A stretch of DNA of 64,000 bases from Colletotrichum lupini (taxonomy: Eukaryota; Ascomycota; Sordariomycetes; Glomerellales; Glomerellaceae), in assembly GCF_023278565.1 (NCBI RefSeq), contig NC_064672.1, positions 2,046,001-2,110,000 of the forward strand. The letters run 5' to 3'. The notes under the pieces are model-generated. The model was not told the origin of the DNA. It made no database searches and saw only the letters and a list, made by a program, of their open reading frames with translations. The position numbers were made by a program, and so were the translations under genes. The stretch's first letter is position 1, and each line of letters opens with the position of its first letter. Shown here piece by piece: positions 1 to 11,982 of this stretch.

Positions 1-1473
1 GGTCAAAGGCTCATCACTCTGTAAGGAATCGGCCAGACCCTCTTATACTCACTCGAATATGCCTGAGTTCAGAATGAAGTTCCGACTGACTGGTGGCAGT
101 TTCTGGAAGTATGTTCAACCTTACTTCCCGGTCGTATCCAAAGAACACACAATCCAAAATCTTAACGGCAGCCCCTCCGCAATGCCAATATGTCTCCTGG
201 CAGCAATCTATGGCCACGCCCTCCCCTTCTGCGTATTCGACGACATCCTCTGTGTAGACGTCGACACCCTCCCCTCGGCAGACCACCTCTTCAAACTTGC
301 CTGGATGGCCGCCCTATCCGAGTTCCATACTCCATCTCTCGCCACGGTGCAAACGATGCTTCTCATGATTCAGCGACGGCCAACTAACAAGCACGTCGCC
401 GACACGCCGTTCAAATGGACCATGCTCGCAGACACGGTGGCGCTCGCGCAGTGTTTGGGACTCAATCTGGACCCATCGGATTGGGCGATTCCGAGCTGGG
501 AGAAGAGATTGCGGCGGAGGCTTGCTTGGGCGGTGTATGTTCAGGACAGGTGGCTGAGCCTTAACTTTGGCAGAAGTTCGCACATTCAGGAGTGCGATTG
601 GGATGTCTCGTCGCTTGGGCCGGATGATTTTGGTGATGTTCCTGGTTGTGAAGGTGAAGGGCCCTTGGTGTGTAGGCACTTTCTGCATCTAGCCTCTCTA
701 ACTGAGATTGTGTCCAAGATTCAACACAACATGTTGTAAGTTGCATCCCAATACAGCGTCACTGCTCTGATATTGATGCTCATTAACCGTTGTAGCTCTA
801 TCAAAGCCACTAGAGCTCTCTCCAAGTCGCTCGAAGCAACTTTCGAAGTTGCTCGGCCCTTGAGGATTGAGCTTGCAGAGTGGCTGCAAATCCGACCCGA
901 CGTAGGGGAACAGCCCTCAGCATCTCTGCCAGAATGCGGCCTCGATGGGAATGGTAGTCTGAAACTCGCCTACATCACCGCAAAGATTGCTGTCTTCAAG
1001 GCCCTTCTTCGACCGAAAAGCATCGAGGTCCCAACCGAAGCCCGCACGGCGTTGCGCACCGGCTCAATGACTATCGCGCGAGAGATGCATGACTTTCTCG
1101 CGAAACTGGAGGCTCATCATCTTGAAGCTTTCTGGCATTCATGTAAGCGTTGCCCCAGCCTCCCACACGAGAAGCGTGCTTTCCCCGGAAGTATTCGCCA
1201 GATAGCTGACCATGGCTAGATTCCCGTGTCAACTTTGCCATTGCGAGCAACTTTATTGTCTTGCTCTTTGCTCTCTCTCCGACGCTATCGGAAGCTGAAG
1301 ACGCCCTTGCTCTTTTGATTCAGTGGAGGGGCTTATTGCGGATCAAGTCGAGAAGCTGCGACTTATTGAACTTGAGCCTGCTGAGACTTGATGCCATCTT
1401 CGTGGCTGGGCTGGGCAAGCTCATTGAATTGACACCCGCGGCAGCTGAGGCAGCCTCGAACCGGGGTTTGTGA
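1..1473 (+). CDS. Fungal-specific transcription factor, Dal81/TamA-like (5' partial)
   Basis: The reading frame is open from the window edge, so the N-terminus and any Zn2Cys6 cluster lie upstream; the first ATG in frame is at 59. Phase-consistent exons are 1-735, 796-1142 and 1220-1473, with introns of 60 and 77 bp (GTAAGT and GTAAGC donors). The visible part matches the fungal transcription-factor middle homology region: an ICLLAAIYGHALPF-type segment, then PSWEKRLRRRLAWAVYVQDRW and a GRSSHI segment. The WEKRLRRRLxWAVxVQDxW pattern is typical of Dal81/TamA-type regulators of nitrogen-source use. Such proteins act in the nucleus as activators or co-activators. Two nitrogen-compound permease genes nearby fit a local regulator, but that link is inference. 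Family assignment is good; the exact orthologue is uncertain. Confidence 0.8.
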
Positions 1474-1643
1474 GATGGGCTAACTTACATGGATGATTCA
1501 CATCCAAGCCCGTGAACCATTCCCGCGAGAACCACAGGGAAGTAGGCCGGGCCTTAAGCTCATAGCATGTGGTTCCAATAACATTAAATGATGACGTGTA
1601 CTTATCTAGCGTCAGGGTATGGTATTATGAGTCTAAGATCACA

Positions 1644-3437
1644 TCATCCCGTCTTCATGTCTTGGTCTTTCCCTTCCAAGCCTTTCTCTGACCCGTTTGA
1701 ATCCTCCACCGTGGGGTATCCGTCAACATACAACAGCTCCCGGCTATAATCCACGGGGAATGGCTTAATCTTCCAGCAAACCCAATACGTGAAACTAGCC
1801 ACCAAGGTACTGACAAGCCAACTCAAGCTGCAGAGATAAATGGCCCCCTTGGGAACTCCCTTGGCGCCACAAGCAGCGGCAAGACCGGGCATGTTGGGAA
1901 TGATGGCAAAGATGAAGGCGATAACCGCTCGGGGGTTGACGCCAAAAGTGTAGTAGTGTATGCCTCGCGGATCAAAGAGGGACGGGACTGCCATTGCACG
2001 CTTGCGGCAGATCCAAAAGTCGGTGATGATGATGCCTGCAATGGCGCCAAGAAAGAGAGAGTATCCACCAAGGAAAGAGGAGAAGGATTTAGCACTGCGA
2101 GGAAGTCCACAGGTTAGTACAAAAGATCGACCATTGGACAACACACAAACACAACTCACCTGTACTGGATGTACCAGGGCACGGTACATACGCCAAACAC
2201 GGCACAGATATACGCTCCGCGCCTATTGTTGATATACTTTGGAAACCATAGCGCCAAATCATTGCTGAAAGAGACGCTGTTGGCACTGATATTTGTGCCA
2301 ATCACCGCAAACGCCCAACAGAGACCCGCGAAGAACTGAGCAGCGCGGTTGTCCCACAGCCGTGCGACTTCCAGGGGGTTCCAGGTCACCTTGCCGTAGA
2401 TGACTTCCGAGGCGCTGCTGACGGTCGCACCTAGCACACCACACATCGTGACTAAGACGCATAGCCCGACGGCTTGCGTCCAGAAGACCTGTCGGGGATC
2501 CTTTGCATAACGCGTGAAGTCGGGCATGTTGAGGGCGAGGGTTGCCTTGGGGCCAATAGCGCTGGTGACACATTGGAAGAAAACGACAATAGCGGGCGTG
2601 CCATCCTTGATGAGAGTTGGTTTTGAGAATGTCGGGCCGAAGCCCTTGCCTGAGAAGAGGTCAGATAAGTTGCCCTTGGATGTGGCTGGATATGAAGAGC
2701 ATACCAGCAACAATGGCCCAGATGAACAACGTCAACCCAAAGATTGGCATAATCACAGTCTTCACCATGAACATGTACCTTAGACTGCTTACATGCAACC
2801 AGAGCAGTGGCAGCTGAACGATGATGAACAAGAAAAAGCATAACAGCTCGGAGCTGGTGACGTGCGCGCTTTCGGCGAGGTGATTCGGGAAGTTGTTGAA
2901 TGACGGCCAGATGGCGGAGATCATGACCTGCAGGCACTGCCCACCCTGAAACGACTGAGTGCCGAACCAGATACAAGCCACGACACCACGGACGAAGACG
3001 GCGCCATATGAACCCCGGAGGCCAAAGGAAGCTCTGGTGAAGACGGGAAAGTTGATGCCAAAGATGCAGCCGACGTAGCCATCTAGCATTGCCGGGATGC
3101 AGACCAGGACGTGGCCGATGAACACTGCAAGGATTGCAAGGCCCGGGTTCAGGCCTTTTGTGACAGAGGTTGAAGAGACTGTTGTGATTGAGAACGGATG
3201 TTAGTAGCCATCTCGAGTCACCAATTTGTTTCCGGACTACCTATGTGAACACTTACCTTGATACATCGAGATGGAAAAGGCTTCGGCGATCCAGAATCCG
3301 AGCAAACTCGGCCAACCCCAGGTGCGCTCCGGAGAGCCCATCGGAATAGGATCCATGTCCTTGTTCGAGAGCCGGCCTCCCTCCGTGCCGAGGTCGGCGC
3401 TCTCGGAGCGGAGCTCCAAGCGATTCCGTAGACCCAT
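1644..3437 (-). CDS. NCS1 family permease (allantoin/uracil/purine-type)
   Basis: Four exons on the minus strand, 3437-3257, 3178-2705, 2649-2160 and 2094-1644, join in phase to 531 residues, the usual length for fungal Fur/Fcy NCS1 symporters. Introns are 78, 55 and 65 bp. Family signatures are visible: PERTWGWPSLLGFW at the start of the first membrane segment, a KGLNPGLAIL region, FGLRGSYGAVFVRG, GPTFSKPTLIKDG, and PWYIQYSAKSFSSFLGGYSL with ITDFW near transmembrane helix 10. The family moves allantoin, uracil, uridine, purines or related compounds with protons across the plasma membrane; the substrate cannot be read from the sequence. The gene is transcribed away from the NRPS-like gene at 4084 from a shared 646-bp promoter rich in GATA sites, suggesting nitrogen control. 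Confidence 0.87.
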
Positions 3438-3644
3438 CGTTGTAGCGACTGCTATGCGTGTAACCGCAGTAAGTTCTCGAGTCTCAACTACCTATACGTG
3501 GGCTTCACCTTTAGGAGAAAAGGGAAGGTCAGGGCGATCAATGGCACAATTGAAGTTGCCAATGGTGCGTGCGGGGAGCGGGAACAAACGATGTCTAATT
3601 ATTTTTACGTTGTTGCGCATCCGGTCTCGTTTCTAAGACGAGGC

Positions 3645-3912
3645 TTATCAGATTCCCTTTCAGCTATCCTGCTATCGTCGTTGCCGAGCGCCATGGTCGT
3701 GCGGTTTCCGGATGCGTACCACGCCCATAATGTTTGTGATAGGCACGCGATAGGCGTGGGTTGTTATCAGACCGATTATCGTGGATATCATTGGCCTATC
3801 CTTTTCTGATGTTGCGTTACTCCAACAAGGACTATGATAGGCGTTGCATAATCTAATCAGCTGATCGGCGTCAGCATAGTTCAAGTTGTAGAGAGATTAC
3901 TTGACTCGATAG
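3645..3912. promoter_or_regulatory. GATA-site cluster in the divergent permease/NRPS-like promoter
   Basis: Eight HGATAR motifs, counted on both strands, occur in 268 bp at 3645, 3672, 3737, 3748, 3764, 3776, 3835 and 3907. About one would be expected by chance. They sit between the divergent starts at 3437 (minus) and 4084 (plus). HGATAR is the site bound by AreA/NIT2-type GATA regulators, so nitrogen-metabolite control of both genes is a reasonable inference. Confidence 0.6.
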
Positions 3913-4083
3913 GATTGATCTTGAGTGACGATTCGTAACAATATTGTCAATCGATTCTCCCGTGGTCCGCGGTAGAAGTGTGATACTTATTGGATATCGA
4001 TGAAAGGAGCTTGACTGACTGAAAAGCAGCTTCAGAGAGTCAAGACAACATTGAAGGCCTCCCTTCGTGTAACCCTTGGCAAG

Positions 4084-7000
4084 ATGGCACCGATTGCGAT
4101 GTCTGACCTGAAGTCACCCTCATCAATTGCTGCCGTCGACCCGACCGTTTTCCCTGCGCTAGATGCCGACGAGCAGTTGAAGAAATTATGGCAACTCCAC
4201 GGACATCCTCATAGCTCAAGGTCCCAAATACCCTCGTTTCTATTATGATTTGATGTTCCAATGACTCTAACACTGAATTTTCAGATTCTCTGACCCGAAA
4301 TTGACGAGTGTCGCGGCATTGGTTGAGCATAATGCTGTAACTCAACCCTCCAAGCCGGCTTTCATACATCCTATCGGTGACTCCTTCGAAGTGCTGGACT
4401 GGGCCCGGCTCAATCAGTTTTACCTTAGAGCATCGAGTTTCTACTCTAAGCAGTTTCGGGAGGAAATTGGTGCTGCCAATGAAACGGGTCAGCAACCCAC
4501 TGTCGCTCTCCTCGGCGTCGGCAACTCGATCTCGTATCTCATCACCCAATTCGCCCTAAATCGTCTGCACCTTCGGGTCCTACTTCTTAGCAACAAGAAC
4601 TCTCTGGCAACCAGAGATCATCTTCTTCGAGTGTGCAATGTTATTGCAATCATTTTCGACGAGGCGAATGAAGCTTCACTCCATGGCGAAAGCCCGGGTC
4701 AACTCCCGTTGACGAAACTCATCAGCTTAGATGAGCTGAGAGAAAACAAACCAGAGGCTTTTGAAGAACCCTGCATAGGGTTTGAGACTGATGATGAGTG
4801 GACTCTCCAGTCAATGATCATCCACTCATCTGGTTCTACGGGAGTGCCGAAACCAATTATCCACACGAATCGGAGTCTGTGTCAAATTGCACGGATGTAC
4901 AGATTACTCCCAGAGTTCTTCATTGAGAACTGGTATCTGTGTTTTCCCTTGTGAGACCTAGAATCTCCCTGCTGTTTCCCCCGCGCATGCTCATTCATCT
5001 TAGATTCCACGTAGCTGGGTTGTCAATCGCCCTGTCGGGACTCCCAACCGGTCTACCTACCTCCTTACCTCCAACACAATGGCCACCGGCCCCAAGTTCA
5101 ATACTTTCTGCATGGAAGTCCTTGACTAGCCTCGGCTATCCGCCCGACTGCCTGCACTGCGCACCCTCAGTCATTGAGGACCTCTACGAATACATCACTC
5201 TCACCACCAAAGACTACACTCCTCTGACGGACTTGAAGGTCCTACAGCCCGGGGGAGCTCCACTGTCCCCTTCAATGCTATCCAAACTTCAGAACATCGG
5301 CGTCAATGTTAAAACAACATATGGTACAACTGAAACCGGTCCGCCACTACGGACAATACCTCACACAAGAGACAATCCAGACGTGTACCGCTTCCGCAAC
5401 TTGTACCCAGAGTCAGAACATGTAGGCATGGAGTCCATTGCGGATAACCTCTTCGAGTGCGTTGTATATCGAGGGTTTCCTCTAGCCGCAGAGCTCTGGC
5501 TTGAGGAGACGGCGCCGAATCCATACCGTACGGGGGACTTGTTCATCGAGGATCCCCCAGGGAGCGGGTATTTCGTCCTCCAAGGCCGCAGAGATGACAT
5601 TATCTTGCACAGCAATGGAGAGAAAACACATGCCGCGGCTCTCGCCATGGCGCTTGAAGAAGATAAGACGAGCACTATTGCGAAGACGGCAGTGTTTGGC
5701 ACAGGAAAGCCTTGCCCTTCCGTCGTTGTTGAGATCGACTGGTCTGAGGTGGAGAAGCGATCCATATCAGAACCTGATCTTGCTGAAGAGGTGTGGAAAG
5801 TAGTGGATATCTGCAACAGGAATTCTCCGACGTACTCACGAATCCCTCGTCAAACGATTCTCATTCTGCAAAATGAGGAGACGTTGCCAGTCACTCCAAA
5901 AGGGAACGTGCGGTGGACAATTGCCTGGGATCTGTATGGAGATAGGGTGGAAGAACTTTACAACTCCTTCCTAGGCAACCAGCTCGAGTCTGATAAGGCC
6001 TCCAAGCCGTTTCCTTCCAGGAACTCCGGTGCTTCGGATCTCGAAATCGTTCAAACCGTTGTCGCTGATGTATTCGATCTCTCTGTGGAAGATTTGGTGC
6101 CAGACCAAAACTGGTACGAACTCGGTCTCGATTCTATGCGCGCCGTCGAGATACGATCGAGACTTGTGAAGTCGTTCGGGGTGTTCCCTTTGATGTTCAT
6201 CTTCGAATATCCTACGGCAAGGAAGCTTCTCGAGTTCCTTCAGCTATTCAAAGGTGCTCTTAATAGCAATGCCTCGGCGGCCGGCAACCACTATGAGTGG
6301 ATCAGGTCGACCATCCGCCGCATGAACATTGAGATCGACAACTTGCAAGTCAATCAAGCTCAACAGGAAGATTTGAAAAACGAGGGAGAAGTGATATATC
6401 TCACGGGAGCCAGCGGTGCTCTGGGCAACGCACTATTGGAAGTCCTGGTCCAGATGGCAACTGTTCAAAAGATTTACTGCGCCGTACGAGGAGCAGATCC
6501 TCAAGCTCGCGTCCGGGGCTCTATGAAAGAGAGAGGGTATCCTGCGATCATTCACCAAAGCGAGAAGATTGTACCCGTCAGCTATGACATGAAGGACGGA
6601 AAGCTAGGATTGGACGAGCGGATGTATCAACGTCTGGCGAATGAGGTGACCACTGTGATGCACAACGCTTGGAAGTTGGATTTCAATCAGCCGATTCAAC
6701 AGTTCGAAGACGACTGCCTGAGAGGTGAAGCCCAGGTTAAGTATGCCGACATGAAGCTTCTGAGCTAACGAATATCTGGTTAGGAACCATGCATCTCATG
6801 TCTTTCTGCCTCACGGGGCTCAAGAAGACATTCAACTTCATGAGCAGCGTCGCCGCAGCAATGGGAAGCCCCGCCGGCACCAAAGTGCCAGAGCTTCCAC
6901 TCTCCCCGGATCCTGCAAATACACTTCCCACCGGATACGCGCAGTCCAAGTTCATCATCGAGCAAGTCACGCAGCACTATGCCTCTACTCACAATGTCCC

Positions 7001-7541
7001 TGTTCGCATCCTCCGAGTCGGCCAGCTTTGTGGTCACTCGAGGCTAGGGGCATGGAACCATACCGAGATGTGGCCCACCATGATGATGGCTGGACTGAAT
7101 CAACTTGATGCGATGCCGAGCTTACAGACGAACGTCGACTGGTTGCCCGTCGACTTCTGTGCTGAAGCCATCAGCGATGCAGTGATTCACAACACTGCCG
7201 AGACGTCGTATGCTGTGTGTAATCTTGTCAACCCGAGCGCTATCTCATGGGAGCAGCTGCTTTCCATGCTGGAAGAGGCCTGCGGACGGAAGATTCAACG
7301 CATTAGTATGAGGAAATGGGTGATTAGGTTAGAAGCGACTGCAGAATCACAGAGCTTGGGTGTGAAGGAGCTACCAGCTCTGAAACTCCTAGGCTTCTTC
7401 CAATCCATGGCTGAAGGCAATGGAAATGGCGAGGGTGTGGAATTCGATGCGGGAACCGTAAGGAACGGAAGGCGGATTGAGGTGGATATGATTGAGAGGT
7501 GGCTAGGAGTATGGCGTCAAACAGTTTACTTGAGGGAATAG
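4084..7541 (+). CDS. NRPS-like carboxylic acid reductase (adenylation-thiolation-reductase)
   Basis: Exons 4084-4220, 4285-4950, 5004-6724 and 6784-7541 join in phase to 1093 residues; introns are 64, 53 and 59 bp. The ATG at 4084 was chosen because upstream in-frame codons offer only TTG. The adenylation domain spans about residues 30-580, with core motifs HSSGSTGVPKP (about 226) and TTYGTTETGP (about 370). The carrier domain has NWYELGLDSMRAVE, the serine at about 644 being the phosphopantetheine site. The C-terminal thioester reductase begins at about 730 with YLTGASGALGNAL (NADPH Rossmann motif) and has GYAQSKFIIEQ (YxxxK) at about 893. There is no condensation domain. Such enzymes activate a carboxylic acid, load it as a thioester and release it by NADPH reduction as an aldehyde or alcohol. 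The substrate is unknown. The first donor (GTCCCA) is weak but is needed for phase. Confidence 0.87.
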
Positions 7542-8062
7542 AGAGTCGACCATCTTGGTATCTTCGTGAAGAATCCGACGAAAGAGGCTTCATCTCGGCT
7601 TCCGTGATGTGACTTGTAGCGTTGCACTCAACCCGAATAAGAGGATTTCGGCACTTCAAGACTTGGCACTCGCCGACGCTGTGGCATGCTCCGATGATCC
7701 TCCCGCGGAATCCACGCGTGCCGCGGTTGGTCGGAATGCTAAGCGGCGTCCGGCACGATGCTTTGAACATCACCAGACGCCACGGTCTTTAACGCACCGA
7801 ACTTATAGCTTGACCCAACAATGTTTCGCGTCGGATTGGGTTAAGGTAGCAGATATATTACCTGTTAGGCAATGTACGTGCCACCAGATCTGTTGGGCAA
7901 ACATGTAAGCCGAGAACCCCAATCGGGAAGCAAACTATACTTAAGCGAGCGCATCACGCTTGCATGTCAGCATGTGCGTTTTTACTTAAGACTATCATGT
8001 CTCTCATTCAGGCGCCCCGGTGATCTTGTTCTTGTTGTTGACGTTGAACAATAGCCTCTGCG
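7542..8062. other. Intergenic, NRPS-like to FAD oxidoreductase
   Basis: A 521-bp gap between two plus-strand genes. It should hold the terminator of the NRPS-like gene and the promoter of the oxidoreductase. I see no supported gene, repeat or RNA in it. Confidence 0.5.
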
Positions 8063-9760
8063 ATGCTTACCTCACACGCAACGTCGTTCACTACCCGCCA
8101 CCACTTAGCGCACCTCAGAGTAGCTACCATATGCAACCACAAGACACGTTCCTTTCACACCACCTATTCAGTAAAATCCAGCCAGCAACATGACATAATT
8201 GTCGTCGGTGCTGGCATCGCCGGAGTCTGCACAAGCATCGCAGCCGCAGAAAAAGGCGCCAAGGTCCTTCTCCTGGACGATGCCCACGGCGGTGGAGCGT
8301 CCGCGCTATCAGGAGGTGTAGTCTACGCCGGCGGAGGCACGCGACAACAAAAAGAAGCCGGCTACGGCCACGATACCCCGGAGAACATGTTCGCCTATCT
8401 CAAAGAGGAAACGGGGGACGCAGTCGATGAGAAGACTCTCCGGCGCTTCTGCGACGAGAGCGTGGCGCGGCTCGAGTGGCTCGAGAAGCACGGCGCACGA
8501 TTCGAGGCCTCGCTGTGTCCCTACAAGACCAGCTATCCGACGAATAAGCATTACCTCTACTTCTCTGGGAATGAGAAGTCGTACCCGTTCAATAAACTGT
8601 CGAAGCCGGCGCCCAGGGGACATCGGATGGTGCAGCCGGGGTTCTCTGGGTCTGCGCTATGGCAGGCGCTTTTTGACTCAGCAATACGTCTGGGAGTAGA
8701 TTTCAAGCCGGCGACTAAGGTCCAGCAGGTTCTTCTCAATGACAAGAGGGACAAAGTTAGCGGAGTTGAGATCAAGACGTTGTCGGGTACCAATTCGCTG
8801 TTCGAAAAGCACAAGGGCCTCACGCAAAAGACTAAGAAATTCCAGCTCATGGCTACTCCGCTAGCCGACGTCTATCACCGCAAGGCAAGCAAAATCTGGC
8901 AAGAGCAATCCACCTCGCAGACCATACATGGTGGAGCGGTGGTCTTGAGTGCCGGCGGTTTTGCATTCAACCCCGAGATGAGGCAGAAACACGTCCCCGA
9001 GTTCTCCCAGGTCGCTCCGCTCGGCACCAATGGCGATGACGGATCTGGAATCAGGATCGGGCATGCAGCGGGAGGATCAGTCTCCAACATGAACAACATG
9101 TCTGCGTGGCGTTTCTTGTATCCTCCAACGGCCCTGCTCGAAGGCGTCGTCGTATCTCAGGATGGAGAGCGTATGGGTGCGGAGGATGTCTATGGGGCGG
9201 CACTCAGCGATACTATGATAAGACAACATGGGGGGAAAGGCTTCTTGATTCTCGACTCGGATCAATGGGCGAAAGCAAAGAGACAGGTCTTCCAGCAGAC
9301 TAACATGCCTCTCTTGATTCAGAGACTGCACTGGCTCTATTGGGGTTACAAGAAAGCTGGCTCATTGGCAGCGCTGGCTGGAAAGTTCAATATCTCGGCC
9401 GTCGGTCTGGCGTCGACAGTCAAGACCTACAATGATGCGATCGCTAGCGGAGAAGAGGATCCGATGCACAAGGAAGCCGACTACTGCAGCCCAGTATCGA
9501 AAGCCCCATTCTATGGCGTCGATATCTCCTGTCGCACTGAGGGAATCCAAGCTGTCAACGGACTGACGCTCGGCGGGCTGCGGGTGGATGGCGAGACTGG
9601 GCTAGTCCTGACCGGAGATGGTAGCAAGATCGATGGGCTGTATGCTGCTGGGCGAAGTGCTGCTGGAGTCTGCGCCAATGGTTATGTGAGCGGGCTTTCC
9701 CTTGCTGATGGTGTCTTTTCGGGGAAGAGAGCGGGTGAACATGCTGCTCGGCGGGGGTAA
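8063..9760 (+). CDS. FAD-dependent oxidoreductase, FAD_binding_2 / ketosteroid dehydrogenase-fumarate reductase type
   Basis: A single uninterrupted frame of 565 residues. The dinucleotide-binding motif VVGAGIAG lies near residues 47-54, followed by a GGGASALSGGVVYAGG loop. The C-terminal FAD-binding block GLYAAGRSAAGVCANGYVSG lies near residue 525. This arrangement is typical of the FAD_binding_2 family, which includes soluble fumarate reductases, 3-ketosteroid 1-dehydrogenases and other desaturases; the substrate is not evident. Residues 1-40 before the Rossmann fold are rich in Arg, His, Ser and Thr, almost lack acidic residues, and include RSFHTTYS, resembling a mitochondrial presequence with a processing site. 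It lies 521 bp downstream of the NRPS-like reductase on the same strand and could act on its product, but that is inference. Confidence 0.83.
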   Translation: MLTSHATSFTTRHHLAHLRVATICNHKTRSFHTTYSVKSSQQHDIIVVGAGIAGVCTSIAAAEKGAKVLLLDDAHGGGASALSGGVVYAGGGTRQQKEAGYGHDTPENMFAYLKEETGDAVDEKTLRRFCDESVARLEWLEKHGARFEASLCPYKTSYPTNKHYLYFSGNEKSYPFNKLSKPAPRGHRMVQPGFSGSALWQALFDSAIRLGVDFKPATKVQQVLLNDKRDKVSGVEIKTLSGTNSLFEKHKGLTQKTKKFQLMATPLADVYHRKASKIWQEQSTSQTIHGGAVVLSAGGFAFNPEMRQKHVPEFSQVAPLGTNGDDGSGIRIGHAAGGSVSNMNNMSAWRFLYPPTALLEGVVVSQDGERMGAEDVYGAALSDTMIRQHGGKGFLILDSDQWAKAKRQVFQQTNMPLLIQRLHWLYWGYKKAGSLAALAGKFNISAVGLASTVKTYNDAIASGEEDPMHKEADYCSPVSKAPFYGVDISCRTEGIQAVNGLTLGGLRVDGETGLVLTGDGSKIDGLYAAGRSAAGVCANGYVSGLSLADGVFSGKRAGEHAARRG

Positions 9761-10017
9761 GGGTCTAGTGTAAATCCATGTACTCGTTAAAGCGTCTTCA
9801 AGTCCTCATCTGGACGGCACAGATTACTTGTGTATCCAGAATTCTACCCCGTCGAAAGCGCCGTTCTCCTCCCTATCCTTACGCCGTGACGGCTTGTTCG
9901 GGTTCCCTCTTGAGGCGATCATTACAAGTTTTGAGGCTTGGGAAGTCATGTCCAATTTTTCGCCGTGAGTACAAACAGCCATTCCAATCATACAGCACAC
10001 ACATATGGTCCCTCCTT

Positions 10018-11060
10018 TCAGGAAGATCCGACGATTGACCAGACCGTGAAGCTGATCCAACAGCAAATAACATCCCATCCAACACTGCTAACCACAGGAT
10101 GCTCGTACAACGTTACAAGCGCAGTCTTGAGGCTCGCACCACTGTCAAAGACCCCAAGTGTGGCTACGACCAGCACCCATATCATCGATGCGACTTTCCA
10201 GTGACACGCTGGCTCGCCCAACATTCGCGCCGGCAAGATCCAAATCAGAAGCAACGGTACGAATGCCAGCAAGTGTGGACAAAGGAGCAAGAATAAGAAC
10301 TTGGGGTGTTTGATGGCGGAGGGGATTGACGTTGCCCACAACAGGGTAGCGTGTGAAGAGAATGACAGAATGAATAGGGAATGAAGACACAGTCTAGCCA
10401 TACCTTTTCCCGTCATTGATTGTTCGTTCTGGGATTTCGCTGCAAAGTATTGCGAGGAAAGACAAATTTGCCGCAAAGGAGATAGCAACAACTTGACCAA
10501 GCAGTACGAATATCCAAGCATGTGAGTTACATCTTCTCTGAGCTAATGATGCACCTAGATTTGTATTGCTCTCGGGAGTTGCGATAAAATGCTGACAGCT
10601 GGCCCGGATTTGACTAAGGTAGAATAAGCTCACCTTGAGCCGCAAGTATGGCGTTCCAGTTAGCGCAAAACCCAAATATTTGCAACGACCACCAGGCCCT
10701 CGGGCCAGTCTCAAGGGTTGACGCCCAAGCTTGCTTGAATAGAGAGGTGTCGTGCAGCCACTCGCCGAGCCTCAGTTCGGTGGAGTCGAGGCTAGCCAAT
10801 GCTTGTGTCGTTATCCATTGGCCATATGACCACTCGAAGAAGCGAGACATGTGATACCAGGTCGTTGCGAGGCTCAAGGCCGCGAGCGCGCTGAACACAA
10901 CAAGAGCGCGACGGTGGGCTGGCGCAGCGACTGCCCCATTTCGCGAAAGCGAGGCGCGCCATTGATTGCGAATAATACCGATAGACTTTGCAGTGAGCAC
11001 GGCGGCTAGGACCATGTAGCCGGTGAATATGGCCAGCGGACGGACATTGGAGGCTGCCAT
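10018..11060 (-). CDS. Unknown multi-pass membrane protein, apparent one-base frameshift
   Basis: The minus-strand start at 11060 gives an exon to 10634, then a 79-bp intron (donor GTGAGC, acceptor CTAG) and a second exon from 10554. Hydrophobic segments are clear: FTGYMVLAAVLTA, ALVVFSALAALSLA, LLGQVVAISFAANLSFLAIL, HPKFLFLLLCPHLLAFVPLL and WDVICCWISFTVW. I do not recognise a named family; it looks like an uncharacterised fungal integral membrane protein of about 320 residues. The frame holding the ISFAANLSFL helix stops at 10394, while the remaining helices continue in the +1 frame to the stop at 10018. I find no intron of usable size between them, so one extra base near 10400-10410 (an AAAA/GGG stretch on the coding strand) or a real disruption is likely. 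Confidence 0.6.
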
Positions 11061-11982
11061 TCTTTGCGACTATCTGCCGGTCGGAAACCAGTTCTTTGGA
11101 GCTCATCGGCACAACAGAATAACCAGGCAACCCGAGGGCTGTATATGATGTCAATGAACATGATTCTTCGCTTGCGAACTCCCCAAAGAAGCCATGACTG
11201 AGAATGCCGGGGACCATAAGAACCAGTCAGTCGAGCTAGTTTAGCCAGGGTCATAATAGTGTGTGGGGTCGCTTGAGAAAACTCTGGAAGCCAAGCCAGA
11301 TTGATCGAGTCGGTGCAACTTTCTGTCCGAACAGATGGGATGAGACCGTCTGATGGCACTAAGCACGTGTAAATTGACTTTTCGCTTTTCGAAATCGTTA
11401 GGCTAGGACGGGTCGTCTACTCAGCAGGTAGCGCCGTCAAAGACAGTCTTTGGACGTTTGTCTCGCCGCAGATGAAAAGGGGGTAGCTCACATAGAACCG
11501 ACTGCTGGCGCAAGTTGTGTCTCAATGTTTCTCAAGCTCCGTCGGATCCCGAAGAAATGGCTAACTGCTGCCATATCGTACCACAACGACAGGGGTGAAG
11601 CCTCGTCGATGCCGGACGGTCGACCACCAAGTGGAATTGCCCCGACGGCACTTCGACCTCGGCAGACACCCACCCATTCAAGGGTGCGTGATGTGACTAT
11701 CCGGCACTTTTCTCAGGGATGGTACCCGCCGGAGGGGAGCTTCATTCCAGGGAGTAGCAGATTTCGAAGAGGCTACGGTGTGCATTGATGAAATTACGTA
11801 CCCGGCGCGTGGTGTGAGTGTGCGGTGAGCTGAGAAATACCCTATCTCTCCGCAGTGGGTTTACTGTCGCAAATTCGTGCGTGCCGACTCTGTTGAAGTT
11901 TCTTCGTCGAGTTTTGCATTCGCTGTGTCTTGATGCTGGAAACCAGTCGCCACATTGGAGGAGAAGGATACTTACTCAGGGC
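11061..11982. other. Intergenic, nothing recognised
   Basis: A 922-bp gap between the divergent membrane-protein and amine-oxidase genes, presumably holding both promoters. Open frames here, such as 11450-11788 on the plus strand, show no domain or plausible composition and are not called. Confidence 0.4.

Noticed and set aside
10018..11060. Paxilline-type small membrane terpene cyclase
   Set aside because: Number and spacing of helices and the absence of the usual acidic motifs do not match; left as unknown.
11450..11788. 112-codon plus-strand frame between two genes
   Set aside because: No domain, odd composition, no plausible splice partners; it lies in a divergent promoter region.
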